64,000 bases of DNA from Phocoena phocoena (taxonomy: Eukaryota > Chordata > Mammalia > Artiodactyla > Phocoenidae): the NCBI RefSeq assembly GCF_963924675.1, contig NC_089223.1, positions 5,282,881-5,346,880 of the forward strand, read 5' to 3'. Shown here piece by piece: positions 1 to 12,205 of the stretch. The notes under the pieces are model-generated. The model saw only the letters and a program-made list of their open reading frames with translations, was not told the DNA's origin and made no database searches. Numbering within the stretch: position 1 is the first letter of the stretch; each line of letters opens with the position of its first letter. A program made the translations under genes and the position numbers.

Positions 1-189
1 GAAGTGTGATTTTTGTGATCAAAAATAAAAGTATGTGCAATGTTGATTATTCATTTTGCATCAGTAGCAGTAAAATACGGGAGTGCCTGTTTCTTCATAA
101 TCTTGCCCTCACAGTGGGTTGACAAGCCATTTTTGTTTGCCAATATTATATGTGAGTATATAACCAACATGTTAATCTACATATGGATC

Positions 190-935
190 TTTACATTTTT
201 TTAAATCTACTTTTATGTCTCGTGTGTCATAAAGTACTCCTTGGGCAGGTTTTGCCACTGTTTAAGCTTATTCCTAAGTATTCTGTCCTTCTGTCATTAT
301 TGTAAAGGCAATCTACTCATATATGTTATTGGTTATTATTAATGCACATGAAGACATTGCATTTTGTATGTTAATTTTGTATCTTGCTCCCTTGCTGTAT
401 TTTCTTATTGTTTGTATAAGTTTTAACATTGATCCTGTTGAGTTTTCAGGTACAGTATCAGGTTAATTACAAATTACTCTTCTGTTCCAATTTCCAAACA
501 TGAAACAGTTGTCTCTTGTCACTTTGTATTAACCAATACTCTTAAAATACAATGGCAAAGAGTAATAGAGAAAGTAGAGATTCCTTTTTTATTCCTGATT
601 TTAGAAGTGCCTTTGTTTTTTTCCCATTGGTTTAGCATTAAGATTGAGGTTGTTTAGCTTTGAGATTGAAGCATATCAAGTAAGAAATTATCCATCAGTT
701 CCTATAAATATGTGTTACTGTCAGAAATAGGGACTGAATTTTGTTGAAGGGTTCTTCTGCAACTGTGGAGATGATCATGTGATTTTTCTCCTTAGATGTC
801 TTAATAGGATGAATTGTATTAATGTAATTCTTAATATTGAATTATTCATATACTCCTGGAATAAACCCTACTTAATTGTGATGTATATTTTTTTAAATAT
901 GCTGATGGATTCTCTTTTTTAATTTTATTTGCCAG
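190..935 (-). mobile_element. Old L1 LINE fragment, antisense (ORF2 reverse-transcriptase region)
   Basis: Reading the + strand shows antisense L1 landmarks: 'cctaagtattctgtccttct' near 275, 'cttgctgtattttcttattg' near 390, and 'tcctggaataaaccctactt' near 854. In L1 these lie in the ORF2 reverse-transcriptase part. The copy is heavily diverged and no frame is open. It fades into unrecognised AT-rich sequence at the left edge and ends near the GT microsatellite. The strand is fairly sure; the subfamily is not. Confidence 0.6.
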
Positions 936-954
936 GCTTCAACCAGAGAAAGAG

Positions 955-955
955 A

Positions 956-998
<43 letters not shown>
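955..998. repeat. (GT)n microsatellite
   Basis: An interrupted then pure GT dinucleotide run, followed by an impure ACAT/ATAT tract to about 1095. The short frames called here translate only the repeat. Confidence 0.95.
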
Positions 999-1099
999 AT
1001 CCACATACATACATATATATACCTACGCATATATATGTATGTGTACCTAGATAGAGATGGATGAAAAGATAGATAAATATATAAATAGATACAGAGAGA

Positions 1100-1465
1100 A
1101 AGATTTATTACAAGAAATTGACTCATACAATTATGGGGGTTGGCTAAGCAAGTCCACTGTATAGCACAGACAGTCAGGAAGAGGAAATCCTAACCAGACT
1201 GGGAGGCTGGACCCTCAGGGCCTGAGCTGTGGGGAGCCTTTGAACCCAGGGAAGGCCTGATCCCTCTTTCACAAAACTTTACTGCTTAGATCAGACCCCT
1301 CTGGCAGAATTTTCCTTTTTATTACCTTAAAATCACCTGAGTAGGGATTTAAATGATGCAATTCCTTTCAGATGCAAATTCCTTTCACAGCAACACCTAG
1401 ACTAGTTGGATTGGATAACTGGTAAAAGTGTTTCACTGTAGCCAATCCTAGTAAGGTTCATATTT
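1100..1465 (+). repeat. Ancient interspersed repeat, family not resolved
   Basis: The segment starts with 'gagagaaagatttattacaa' and includes 'ttcacagcaacacctagact' near 1384. These phrases recur in old mammalian interspersed repeats, which I associate with ancient L1-type 3' ends. The family name is not certain and no coding potential is visible. Confidence 0.4.
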
Positions 1466-2087
1466 TTGTTCTAGGGGCAACATTTATACAAATCACTTTC
1501 TTTGATGTTCATAGTATTTTTTTTCCTTGATTTGGCTCCTCCTCTCCTTTGACTCCCGACTATTCTCTGCAGAGCCATCAAAGAGGGGATTCTATTCTCT
1601 CTATTCTTTCTCGTTTCTCCTTTCAAGTTCTTAATTGTGTTATTTTGCTTTGTCATAGCCATAACATTTGCATACTATATTTCCACCCATACCCCTACCT
1701 TTGTTTTAATCTTAGATCTGCTATTAAATGTATTCAGTTCTCCTGGGCCAATTTCCCTAATCATTTTGGGGGCTAATGAAGTTTGTCCTTTAATAGATTC
1801 CTCACAAATGGTTTATATGTGCAACAATTCTTAAATTTTATTTACCTGTTTGCAATTTACATTGTCTTTCTGTAGCCTTGAACCATCAAAAAGAGCTTGG
1901 CCAGATTTAAAATCCTTGGCTCCTACTTACTTTCTTTGGATTTCTAGAAAATTTTGCTCCACTGTTGCTTTGTTTTGTATGTTGCTAGCGAGAAGTTTCA
2001 GCCAAACATATTTTTTTCCCATGAAGAAATCTGATATTTTTTTCTTAGATGCCCAGAGAATATTAATAACTTTTTATCACCAAAAAT
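1466..2087. other. No recognised feature
   Basis: AT-rich sequence with several overlapping short frames on both strands (63 to 79 codons) that look like chance. No repeat or exon structure was recognised. Confidence 0.5.
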
Positions 2088-2097
2088 AGTTAAAAGT

Positions 2098-2308
2098 TGG
2101 GGCTTCCCTGGTGGCGCAGTGGTTGAGAGTCCGCCTGCCGATGCAGGGGACGCGGGTTCGTGCCCCGATCCGGGAAGATCCCACATGCCGCGGAGCAGCT
2201 GGGCCCGTGAGCCATGGCCGCTGAGCCTATGCGTCCAGAGCCTGTGCTCCACAACGAGAGAGGCCACAATAGTGAGAGGCCCGTGTACCGCAAAAAAAAA
2301 AAAAAAAA
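2098..2308 (+). mobile_element. CHR-type SINE (tRNA-derived), full length
   Basis: The element begins 'ggggcttccctggtggcgca', contains the tRNA-like box B 'gggttcgtgccc', and ends with a poly-A tail at 2292-2309. A 10-bp target-site duplication AGTTAAAAGT flanks it at 2088-2097 and 2309-2318. It is non-coding and was mobilised by the L1 machinery. The short frames crossing it are artefacts. Confidence 0.95.
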
Positions 2309-2318
2309 AGTTAAAAGT

Positions 2319-3335
2319 AAAATAAATTATATCCTATCTGGGGCTCATTTGTAAGTGTCACAAAGGATACATTCTGTTTTATTTCTTAGTGAGCAGTCTC
2401 CCATGCATTTCTTTAGGTTCTTAAAATTTTATTAATTATGCATAATTAAAAATCAATTGAGAGCTCTAACACATTTTCACTTACATTGTTAAGTTTGATT
2501 TTTTTTAAATCTGAATACCAGTCTGATATGGCTATTTGTTTACGTTGGTTAACAACCTAGTCCTTTGTAAGGACTAAAATGGGCTTCATTTTAATTAAAA
2601 TTAAAATGAAAGCTGAAAAGCTTTTGCCCCTTAACTGAGTTTTTAATCTCATCCTAAAGAATTGTCTGGAAGCCATTATGCTTGGAATATAAATACTCTT
2701 AGATTCCAGCAGTCAACTATGATTGTGAATTAACCACACTAATGACACATCCAGCCTTTTTCAAAAGCATAAAAGTTTCCAAGAGATTAGCCTGAATTTT
2801 TGTCTCTTTTAATTATTTCCATTTATGACTAAAGGGCTGGCTAAAGGACTGGCAGGATGTAAAGGAAAATTTTTATTTTAAAAGTAAATCAAAATAAAGC
2901 TCTCTTGCTTATTGAACTAAGCTTTGAGGCAAAATAGGCCACTATCTGGTAATTACCAAAGGAAGAGCAGGGGAAAAATAATAAATCTTGAAATTAGGAA
3001 GGTTTTGAAGCATTTGATTAATGAAGTTCTTTTAAGCAGAATATTTTAAATGTATGCAGCTTACATGAGTATTACTCACTTATATGTACCATCAGTAGGT
3101 AAGATAAGAGCTATCTGAAGACATATCAATATATCTTCAGTGTTTATAAACTCATTAATCTGAATGCTACCTTAGTATACTTTTTATTCCCAATTTTGAA
3201 TTCTTATTTTAGAAGGTTTGGTAGATAAGGATGAGTTATCTTTCAGTCATTAGTTTCAGCAAACAGAATGAAAATAGACATTGCTCATTGACCTTAAAGT
3301 AGAAAGTCACTAACACCACTCTTCCATCTACACAA
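2319..3335. other. No recognised feature
   Basis: AT-rich sequence without open frames, recognised repeats or splice-flanked segments. It may be unique intergenic DNA or repeats too old to read by eye. Confidence 0.5.
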
Positions 3336-3339
3336 TTAA

Positions 3340-5345
3340 AACTGGCAAGATCAAGATGGTGGAGTAGGAGGCCATGGAACTCACCTCACCCCAGGAACAC
3401 ATCAAAAATACATCTATGTGTGGAGCAATTCTCACTGAAAAATAACTGGAAACTAACAGAAAGGCTCCTATACAATCAAGCCTGTAAAAAGATACACATA
3501 GAATCAGATAATAAGGGAGGTAACAGGTCAGGACTGGTAACAGGTCAGGACTTGTGTCCCAGGAAGGGTACTCAGAGAGAAGTGATATTACATGGGTGGA
3601 GATCCTCCCTGGGGAGTGAGTGGTTTGAGCCACACATTGGGTGCCCCAGCCTTGGGGTCTGACACCAGGAAGACAAGACCCCTGGGTTGATCAGGGGATC
3701 AGTGGAGCTAACAGGAAGGCTGTGAGAAACCTGGACGCTGCTCATGAGAAGCACATACATGCATGCTTATTGTCAAAACAGGGTGGAGAGGGCAGCTTGA
3801 AACTGCAATTGTTTCCTGAAACCGCTCCAGCCCTGCTTGCTTCACAATGCAGCTCCACACTGGGGTGAGGGCTGCCACAGCCAAGGAGAAATCTCAGCTG
3901 TGAGACACAAAAGCAGCTCAGACCCAAAGTGGCATCTGAGCAGGGTGGGAACGGCCGTTACCAGCGCTTACGCAAACAGCATATCAGAAGCAGTCCCAAT
4001 GTCTGTCTGCAGCCTGCCCGCAGACCCAAGCTAAGCGCCCTCACTAGCCCTTCTTTTCCCAGCACTGCTCCCCTCTGGGACAAGGATGCTGGTACTGGGA
4101 GGAGAGAGAGCACACACTTAAAAGGAATGGAACCAGCTCAGACCTGAAACTCAGGGCTTCTGCTTTAGCAACTTGGGACCCAACCCCATCCCCAGTAGGG
4201 TGATGCTGGGCGCTGAGCAGAGGAGAAGCCCCAGCTCACACCTGGCTCTGGCTCTAGCCCCTCCATCTCCAGCCCCACCTCCTACCAAGGTGATAGCTGC
4301 CAGCACATCTGGGAAAAGATGTGGCTTGTGCTCATGTCAGATCCAGCTCTTCCAAAGCCACTGGGCACATGCAGTACGTATAGGGATGCTCCCACACAAG
4401 GACACTCCTTTGAGATCACAATAATAGGTAACTGTTTCACCAAATTTCATAGAGACAGAGAAACTTAAGCAAAATTAGAAGACAAAGGAATTTGTTTCAA
4501 CTGAAAAAGCAAGGAAAACCCCCTGAAAAAACAACTAGTGAAGCAGAAATCAACAATTTACCAGATCAAGAGCTCAAAGCATTAGTAATAAAAATGCTAA
4601 CTGAATTAGGGGAAAGAATAAATAAACACAGTGAAAGTTTTAACAAGGAACTAGAAAATATAAAAAGAACCAAGTAGAACTGAAGAATAAAATAACAGAT
4701 ATAAAAAACAGCAGACAAGGTGATATAGAAGTCATAAGTGATCTGGAAGATAGAGTAATAGAAATCACCCCATCAGAGAAGCAAGAAGGAAAAAGAATGA
4801 GAACAGTTTAAGAGATCTCTGGTACAACATCAAACCTACCAACATTATTATAAAGGTCCCGGAAGGAGAAGAGAGAGAGAAGAGGGTTGAAAATGCACTT
4901 AATGATATTATGGTTGAAAACTTCCCAAACATGAAGAAGGAGACAGATATCCAGGAACAAGAAGCACAGAGGGTTCCAAACAAGTTGAACGCAAACAGAC
5001 CTACACCAAGACATATAATTAAAACGACAAAAGTTAAAGAGAGAATTCTAAAAGCAGCAGGAGAAAAACAGAGTCACATAGGAGGGAAATCCCGTAAGAC
5101 CATCAGCTGGTTTTTCCGTAGAAACTTTGCAGGACAGAAGGGAGTGGCATGTTATATTCAAAGTTCTGACAGGGAAAAACCTGCAACCTAGGGTGCTCTA
5201 CACAGCAAGATTATCATTTAAAATTGAAGGAGAGATAAAGAACTTCTCAGGCAAGCAAGAACTAAAGGAGTTCATCAATACTAAACATACCCTAAAAGAA
5301 ATGTTAAAAATCTTCTCTAAGTGGAAAAAAAGGCTTTAAGAATGA
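3340..5345 (+). mobile_element. L1 LINE, 5' half: 5'UTR plus decayed ORF1
   Basis: The start 'caagatggtggagtaggagg' is typical of an artiodactyl-type L1 5' end. About 1.1 kb of 5'UTR follows. ORF1 remnants run from about 4490 to 5340. One open piece (4492-4677) carries the N-terminal coiled-coil-like part; another (4910-5191) carries 'VENFPNMKKE' and 'QEAQRVPNKLNANRPTPRH', the RNA-binding core signature of L1 ORF1p. Nonsense and frame changes separate the pieces. The copy ends just after ORF1, so ORF2 and the 3'UTR are missing: a 3'-deleted L1 rather than the usual 5'-truncated kind. Confidence 0.85.
4492..5338 (+). pseudogene. L1 ORF1p relic (RNA-binding chaperone of L1)
   Basis: L1 ORF1p normally binds L1 RNA as a trimer: a coiled coil, an RRM, then a C-terminal domain. 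Here the coiled-coil part stops at 4675. The RRM and C-terminal parts survive in another frame (4910-5191) and in a further piece ending with the last codons at 5127-5339. At least two frame interruptions make it non-functional. The order of pieces matches ORF1, which supports an origin by decay rather than shuffling. Confidence 0.8.
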
Positions 5346-5394
5346 AGAATCTACCAGAGTATTTGGGCAGTGGCTACATGGTAGTTTACCAACT

Positions 5395-5560
5395 ATTCAG
5401 TACACTGTAGACAACTAGGGATCTTTAAAAATAGTGATGCCTGGTTCCCACACCAGGATATACTGATTTAATTGTTTTGTCATGTGACATAAACATGAGG
5501 CATTCTTAAAGCTCCCCAGGCAATTCTAATGTGCTGCAATGTTGGTGAAACTTTAAGCTG
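5395..5560 (-). mobile_element. MER5-like hAT-Charlie DNA transposon fragment
   Basis: Contains 'gatgcctggttcccacacca', 'ctgatttaattg' and 'agctccccaggcaattctaa', which match the internal arms of MER5-type non-autonomous hAT elements. No transposase is present. Termini are too diverged to define a target duplication. Confidence 0.7.
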
Positions 5561-6670
5561 CAGTAAGGGTCCAGGTTGGGAGTGGGAGCCATGGGCCATT
5601 GGCTACTCTGAAGAATCAGTCATCCTATTCAAGAAAAAAATTCACTCTATGGTAGATGGTGATAAGTAGTGTCCTGGGGCAACTCTTACACAATTGCTGA
5701 ATAGTTTGTAAAAATGTGCAGGTGGAGCCATTTATTGGCCAAGGCATCCAGTGCTAAGATGACCACCTGAAGTTTGGCTAACTGTGCTGATGGTTGAATC
5801 CAGTCCTTTATCAGGGATATCCAAGTTCAGAGATGGAAAGTAGCAATATTCCACTGAATGTTGGCTCAGTACATATATGAAGATGATATCATCATAAAGT
5901 CTAAGGACTCCCCCCATTGTTGTTCACTCAGATGAACCCAAGGGACTCCCCAAGTAAACGATGGGTCTGGGAGAGGGGTGCCCACCTCCAACTTTGTGCC
6001 ATCTGGCAAGAGTTTGAAGACAGGGAAGCCACCCCTCCTTCAGATCCAGGTATGGCTCCATTATACTGTAACAAGCTTGTGGGGTGTGCCTTCCATGACC
6101 TAAGACATAGGGACAGCTGGGTATGAAGGGTCACAGGGTCAAGGTCTCTAAGATCCTCTATTTCCAGAAGAGGACAGAATGTGGCCAGCAATTGCTGTTC
6201 TAATGGCGTACAGTACAGGGCCTAGGAGTATAGTTTCTTGCATCAGAAGCCCATTGGCAATTTGCCAACACAGGTGGTCCAGAGAATCCAAGAGGCAAGA
6301 GAGGAAGTTCCTAAAGTCTCTACAGTGCAGGCATCTCAGAAGGCACTAACAGGAGTGCCCTTTGATTTCAAACTGGACTGATTCTGGAGCCTATTTCTAA
6401 GTTACAGTATCAGGAAGATTAAGTGACAGTTGTAAATAAGGAATAGGTTGACTAGGTTGACTACATAACCCAACAAAGGCTAAAAGATATTGGACTTGTA
6501 TCAACATTACCGGTGCTAAGAGGGTCAATAGCTGTTTGTTGTGACAGTGTCAACAATGGAGAAGCCCTCAATTTACCAAATAATTTTCAGTAATTTAAGA
6601 GAGGTGGCGGGACCTTTAACTATGTATGAGGCAATAGCCCATCCCCTTTTTGTAAGCCCGGTTGTGACTA
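5561..6670. other. Unclassified stretch, possibly ancient repeat
   Basis: Moderate GC, no long open frame and no family recognised. One + strand patch at about 5873-5912 reads Q-Y-I-Y-E-D-D-I-I-I, loosely like a retroviral reverse-transcriptase catalytic box, but surrounding frames are closed. An endogenous-retrovirus remnant is possible but unproven. Confidence 0.3.
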
Positions 6671-7141
6671 TCTGTATGGTTTTTTTTGGTGTTTTTAGTT
6701 CAGTATAGTTGATTTACAATGTTTTAGGTGTACATCAAAATGATACAGCTTTATATGTGCATTATTTTTTCAGATTATTTTCTATTATGGTTTATTACAA
6801 GATATTGAATATAGTTCCCTGTGTTGTACAATAGGTCCTTGTTGTTTATCTATTTTACATATAGTAGTGTATATCTGTTAATCCCAAACTCCCAATTTAT
6901 CCCTTCCCCACTTTCCCTTTTGGTAACCATAAGTTTGTTTTCTAGGTCTGTGAGTCTATTTGTTTTGTAAATAAGTTCATTTGTATCTTTTATTTTTTGA
7001 TTCCACATATCAGTGACATCATATAATATTTTTCTTTCTCTGTCAGACTTACTTTACTTACTATTTTATGATAATCTCTAGATCCATCATGTTGCTGCAA
7101 ATGGCATTATTTCACTCTTTTATTGCTGAGTAATATTCCAC

Positions 7142-7161
7142 TGTGTGTGTGTGTGTGTGTG

Positions 7162-7202
<41 letters not shown>
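7142..7202. repeat. Self-complementary (TG)n-TA-(CA)n microsatellite
   Basis: About ten TG units run into TATA and about twenty CA units. The first 44 bases form a perfect palindrome centred near 7163. It occupies the place where L1 normally has a short TATATG run between 'attcca' and 'ccacatcttctttatcc', so it grew from an L1-internal seed. Confidence 0.95.
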
Positions 7203-7204
<2 letters not shown>

Positions 7205-7833
7205 CACATCTTCTTTATCCATTCATCTGTTGATGGACATTTAGGTTGCTACCATGTCTTGTTATTGTAAATAGTGCTGCTATAAGCAGTGGAGTGCATG
7301 TATCTTTTTGAATTAGAGGTTTTGTCTTTTCCAGATATATGCCCAGGAGTGGGATTGCTGGATTACAAGGTAACTATATTTTTGTTCTCTAAGGAACATC
7401 CATACTGATCTCCATAGTGGCTGCACCAATTTACATCCCCACCAACAATGTAGGAGGATTTCCTTTTCTTCACACCCTCTCCAGCATTTACTATTTGCAG
7501 ATTTTTTGATGATGGCCATTCTGATCAGTGTCAGATGATACCTCATTGTACTTTTGATTTACATTTCTCTAATAATTAGTGATGTTGAGCATCTTTTCAT
7601 GTGTTTATTGGTCATCTGTATGTTTTCTTTGGGGAAATGTGTATTTAGGTCTTCTACCTATTTTTTTGAGTTGGGTTGTTTGGTTTTTATTATATTGAGC
7701 TGTATAAGCTATTTGTATATTTTGGAGATAATCCCTTGTTAGTCTCATAGTATGCAAATATTTTCTCCCATTTCATAGATTGTTTTTTCATTTTTTTATG
7801 ATTTCTTTCACTGTGCAAAAGCTTTTAAATTTA

Positions 7834-8154
7834 GGGCTTCCCTGGTGGCGCAGTGGTTGACAGTCCACCTGCCAATGCAGGGGGACACAGGTTCGGGAGG
7901 ATCCCATATGCCGTGGGGCAAATGGGCCCATGCGCCACGTCTGCTGAGCCTGTGCTCTAGAGCCTGTGAGCCACAACTGCTGAGGCCCGCACGCTTGGAG
8001 CCCGTGCTCTGCGGCGAGAGGGGCCACCACAGTGAGGGGCCCGCTCACTGCAGCGGGGAGTGGCTCCCGCTCGCCATGGCTGGAGGGAGCCCACTAGCAG
8101 CAGCGAAGACCCAACACAGCCAAAAAATAAATTAATTAAAAAAATTAATTAATT
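7834..8154 (+). mobile_element. CHR-type SINE, long form
   Basis: The standard CHR head and body are extended by a 3' module ending 'gaagacccaacacagccaaa' and an AT-rich tail. It is flanked by a 17-bp perfect target-site duplication AAAAGCTTTTAAATTTA at 7817-7833 and 8155-8171. It inserted into the antisense L1, so it is younger than that L1. Confidence 0.95.
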
Positions 8155-8655
8155 AAAAGCTTTTAAATTTAATTAGGTTTCTCTTGTTAATTTTTGCTTT
8201 TGTTTTCATTACTCTAGGAGACAGACCAAAAAAAATATAGTGCTGTGATTTATGTCAAAGAGTGTTCTGCCTATATTTTCCTCTAGGAGTTTTATACTAC
8301 CCAGTCTTACATTTAGGTCTTAAATCCATTTGGAGTTTATATTTGTATATGGTGTTAGAGAATGCTCTAATTTTGTTCTTTCACATGTAGCTGTTTAGTT
8401 TTCCCAGCATCATTTATTAAAGAGATCGTCTTTTCTCCACTGTATATTCTTGTCTCCTTTGTCATAGACTAGTTGACCAGAAGTGTGTGGGTTTATTTCT
8501 GGGCTTTCTATCTTGTTCCATAGATCTGTCTGTTTTTGTTCCAGTATCATATTGTTTTGATTACTGTAGCTTGTATTATAGTCTGAAGTCAAGGAGTGTG
8601 ATTCCTCCAGCTCCATTCTTCCTTTTCAAGATTGTTTTTATTATTCGAGGAATAA

Positions 8656-8984
8656 TTCCATTGAAATTTTTACTTATGCAATCATGAAGGAATTGATACA
8701 TTAAAATTTCTAAATACAGCAGTCTTTAGCATAAACGGGTTATGCGATACCTTAAATGTATTATAAAAAGCTAGTGTCAGTAATATTAATATGGTGAAAA
8801 ACAAATATGTATGTATGGAAAGGGAAATACATTTTATAACTAGAACTTCTAAGGTACTATCCAGTGTTTCATAGAAACACATTAATTACTCTACTTCAAT
8901 CTTACAATAATGGGATACATGAAAAATTAGTATGAGAAGTTTAGTTATCAATATAGAACCTGAACAGTCATACTTTATTCCTTC
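8656..8984. other. No recognised feature
   Basis: AT-rich sequence between an L1 and a SINE target site. Nothing recognisable. Confidence 0.5.
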
Positions 8985-8997
8985 CTACTTGACTTTC

Positions 8998-9368
8998 TTT
9001 TTTTCTTTAATTAATTAATTGATTGATTCTTTTTTTTTTTTTGGCTTCATTGGGTCTTTGTTGCTGCATGCGAGCTTTCTCTAGTTGTGGTGAGTGGGAG
9101 CTACTCTTCGTTGCAGTACATGGGCTTCTCATTGTGGTGCCTTCTCTTGCTGTGGAGCATGGGTTCTAGGCATGTGGGCTTCAGTAGTTACCGCACACGG
9201 GCCTGGTAGTTGTGGTTCACGGGCTCTAGAGTGCAAGCTCAGTAGTTGTGGTGCACGGGCTTAGTTGCTCCATGGCATGTAGGATCTTCCAAGACCAGGG
9301 CTCAAACCCATGTCCTCTGCATTGGCAGGAGGATTCTTAACCACTGCACCACCAGGGAAGACCCTTTT
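8998..9368 (-). mobile_element. CHR-type SINE, antisense, extended older form
   Basis: Poly-T leads into reversed 'gaagacccaatgaagcc'-type module, repeated 'tagttgtggt' units and the reversed head 'caccaccagggaaga'. It is flanked by a 13-bp duplication CTACTTGACTTTC at 8985-8997 and 9369-9381. At about 370 bp it is the longest copy here, because body units are repeated ('agttgtggt...cacgggct' blocks). Confidence 0.9.
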
Positions 9369-9381
9369 CTACTTGACTTTC

Positions 9382-10278
9382 AACATTAACATTTTATTAT
9401 GCAGGGACGTCAAATGTCACATAATTTGCATATACATGAAGAAATTAACAAGTTATATTTTATATTTACTTGTACCTGGCTCAACACACTAACCTTGAAA
9501 CATCTCAGAATAATCCTTGTTAATTTTTCTCAAACAATTATCAAGCACTTATTAGCATGCCAGAGATGACATATTAAGGCTTTATAGAAATGTAATTCTG
9601 TTGACATTCAAGAAGTATTCTTTTCATAGCAGTAAATTTGAACAAAATTGTAAATTGCCCTTCTTATAAAATGAAGTTTGTTTAATTTTACTTTTTATGT
9701 TAACATTTATTGATAGGTGTGATTGGCTATATATGTATTTTTTTAAGTAAGTGTGATACCCAAAAGCATCTGACAAAGGGAATCATTCTGAACTAAGGTG
9801 ACCAGTGGAGAAGAAAATTTATTAAGAATCTAGAGAAGGTTGTGTGCATTTATATGATTATAAACTCCCTTCATCTATGATTCAGTCGCTTCTATTACTT
9901 TTTTATGAGGGTACTCTTCCTGCTCTTTGGTGTGTGCAGAATATCTGCTAATTTCATCCCAATGAATGGAGAGACCATCTTCTCACTTGCTTCCAGAGTT
10001 GGAGTCTACTGGACTCACTAACCAGCTGTTTTAAATGCCTTGGACCACTTTCCTAAAAGCATAATTTTCTCTGAACACTATTTTCCTCCTTTCATATTTT
10101 CTTGTGCACAGGGCCAGATACCTCATATTCTGGATTTTCAAAGGTAGCCCTAATTTTGGTTTTATTCTTTTCTGTAAATATCACTTTTTAATGCACAAAT
10201 TAATGTTATTTGAATTTATACCTTTTTTGTGAAATTTTAGCTAAATGTGTAAATCAAATTACCCCTTATCACATTATT
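9382..10278. other. No recognised feature
   Basis: AT-rich sequence, no credible coding frame and no repeat family recognised. Confidence 0.5.
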
Positions 10279-10288
10279 TACTCTACTT

Positions 10289-10510
10289 GTTTTTTTTTTT
10301 TTTTTTTTTTTTTATTTTGCGGTACGTGGGCCTCTCACTGTTGTGGCCTCTCCCATTGCGGAGCACAGGCTCCAGACGCGCAGGCCCAGCGGCCATGGCC
10401 CCCGGGCCCAGCTGCTCCGCGACACGTGGGATCCCCCCGGACCGGGGCACGAACCCGTGTCCCCTGCATCGGCAGGCGGACTCCCAACCACCGCGCCACC
10501 AGGGAAGCCC
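10289..10510 (-). mobile_element. CHR-type SINE, antisense, young-looking
   Basis: A 5' poly-T of more than 20 leads into reversed 'gcggtacgtgggcctctcac' and the CpG-rich body up to 'ccagggaagcc'. Target-site duplication TACTCTACTT at 10279-10288 and 10511-10520. High CpG retention suggests a relatively recent insertion. Overlapping frames of 69-107 codons on both strands are artefacts of the GC-rich body. Confidence 0.95.
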
Positions 10511-10744
10511 TACTCTACTTTTAATTCTCAAACATGTTTACTGTGCCCATAGAATAGTCATCTTCTGAGAAATAAAGTATGCAGTCAACTGCTTAAGAGA
10601 CTAGGGTTTGCAGTCAGTTATCAGTTCTTCCTGTGTAAAGCAGAACTCATCACGTTATAGAGTGAAAATAGCATTAGACATGGAATACAGTATGTCTATT
10701 TTGGAGAATGTCAATAAACATAGAAGAATAATATTAGGAAATAC

Positions 10745-11165
10745 CAAATGCTTGTCATCTGCCAAAGACTTTATCTGCATTATCTCATTTTCATCCCTCT
10801 CAGTAGCCCTCTGACCTGACTAATATTTGTATCACCAAACTACAAGTGAGGTGATGGAGGAATGGAGACTCAGTCACATGTTCAGGTCTGGTGAGCAGTA
10901 AGTGGGATGAAGGTTCCAAATGAGACCTGTCCATCTGCAGAGCTTGGGTTCTTAACACTTGGCTGTCAATCACAGTTTCACGAGAAATTTTACAAATGTG
11001 ATTTCATTTTGCCCACACGACAATCACATTACACAGGAATTTACTCCATGACAAGTAAAACTCAGTGTTGCTTTGCCAGACATCACCCAATTAGTAAGAG
11101 TCTATGGTAGAAACTGAAGCAAAGACATATCAAATTCAGTGCCTTTTCTTCCACACCAAAGTATC
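10745..11165 (-). mobile_element. MIR-like ancient SINE fragments
   Basis: Patches such as 'cattatctcattttcatccc', 'gagactcagtcacatgttca' and 'gagcagtaagtgggatgaag' follow the order of the reversed MIR core (conserved segment, then tRNA-related part). A second similar patch lies near 11080 ('cacccaattagtaagag'). Divergence is high, so limits are approximate. Confidence 0.45.
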
Positions 11166-11444
11166 ATCTCCACTTAGTGCCTACTGGGCAGTCAACACAG
11201 AAATGACATATTGATTTGCTTTTGAAAAATAACTATAGTTTGGATTTTTATAGTTAACAAAAGCACACATATAACACACACCTTCATCCTTTGAGGCAGG
11301 AAGCATGTTTTCTAACCCTTTAATTCCTTCACCCACTTAAAGCAAATCAACATTTAAAATACCAGTTCTATAACCCTTTCCTACCTAAGATCCCTATGGA
11401 GGGATGTGGGCTCTTCTGTTTACCCTTTGAAAACTTGAGGCCTG
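11166..11444. other. No recognised feature
   Basis: Sequence before the L1 at 11445; nothing recognised. Confidence 0.5.
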
Positions 11445-12205
11445 ATAAATGAATTAATAAAAAGAAGAGGTCATAAATAAAAATGACTAAGAATCTATAG
11501 GAAAGAAAAAATTCCTCTAGTAACGACAAATATATAGTAAAGGCGGAGGATCAATCACTTAAATAAGCTAGTACAAAGATTAAAACACACAAAAAATCAC
11601 AAAATCAACTATACCTACAATAATCAGTAAAGGGATAAACATGAAGATTAAAATATAGTATCAAAAACACAAAATGTGAGTGAGGAGAGTAAAAAGTGTA
11701 GCTCTTTTAGAATGTGACTGAATTTAAAGGACTACATATTTAGAAGAAATAGATACAGTTATAGGTCAACATAAATGAACCCACAGTAACCACAAATCAA
11801 AAACCTACAATAGCTGCACAAAAACTAAAGAGAAAGGAACGCAAACATACCACTAAATAAAATCATCAAACCATAAAGGAAGAAATTAAAAGAAAAAGTG
11901 AACACAGAAGAACTACTAAACAACTGAAAAACAAGTAACAAAATGGCAATAAGTACACACCTATCATGAATTACTTTAAATGTCAATGAACTAAATGCTC
12001 CAATCAAAAGACATAAGGTGGCTGATTGGATAAAAAAACAAGACCCATCTATATGCTGCTTAAGAGAGACTCACTTCAGAGCTAAAGACAAACATAGGCT
12101 GAAAGTGAGGGGATGGAGAATGATATTTCATGCAAATGGAAACAATAAGAAAGCAGGGGAAGCAATACTCATATCAGACAAAATGGAGTTTAAAACAAAG
12201 TGTAT

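Larger units (their letters stand above)
6675..8655 (-). mobile_element. L1 LINE 3' half, antisense, split by a SINE
   Basis: On the + strand it begins with the reversed 3'UTR ('tagttgatttacaatgtttt') and runs through the reversed C-terminal part of ORF2, for example the minus frame 7313-7546 with the Cys-rich '[20 protein letters not shown]' segment. It ends about 8655 inside ORF2. A long SINE at 7834-8154 interrupts it; removing one target copy rejoins the L1 sequence 'caaaagcttttaaattta'. Frames are broken and no activity is expected. Confidence 0.9.

Noticed and set aside
2098..2170. tRNA-like promoter boxes in SINE heads as tRNA genes
   Set aside because: The element has a tRNA-derived head but no cloverleaf with a valid acceptor stem; poly-A and target duplications identify it as a SINE.
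2119..2325. Open frames crossing SINEs, also at 7845-8135, 10210-10568, 41214-41614 and 58471-58782
   Set aside because: They translate CHR-type SINE bodies and recur at every copy in either orientation; no protein function.
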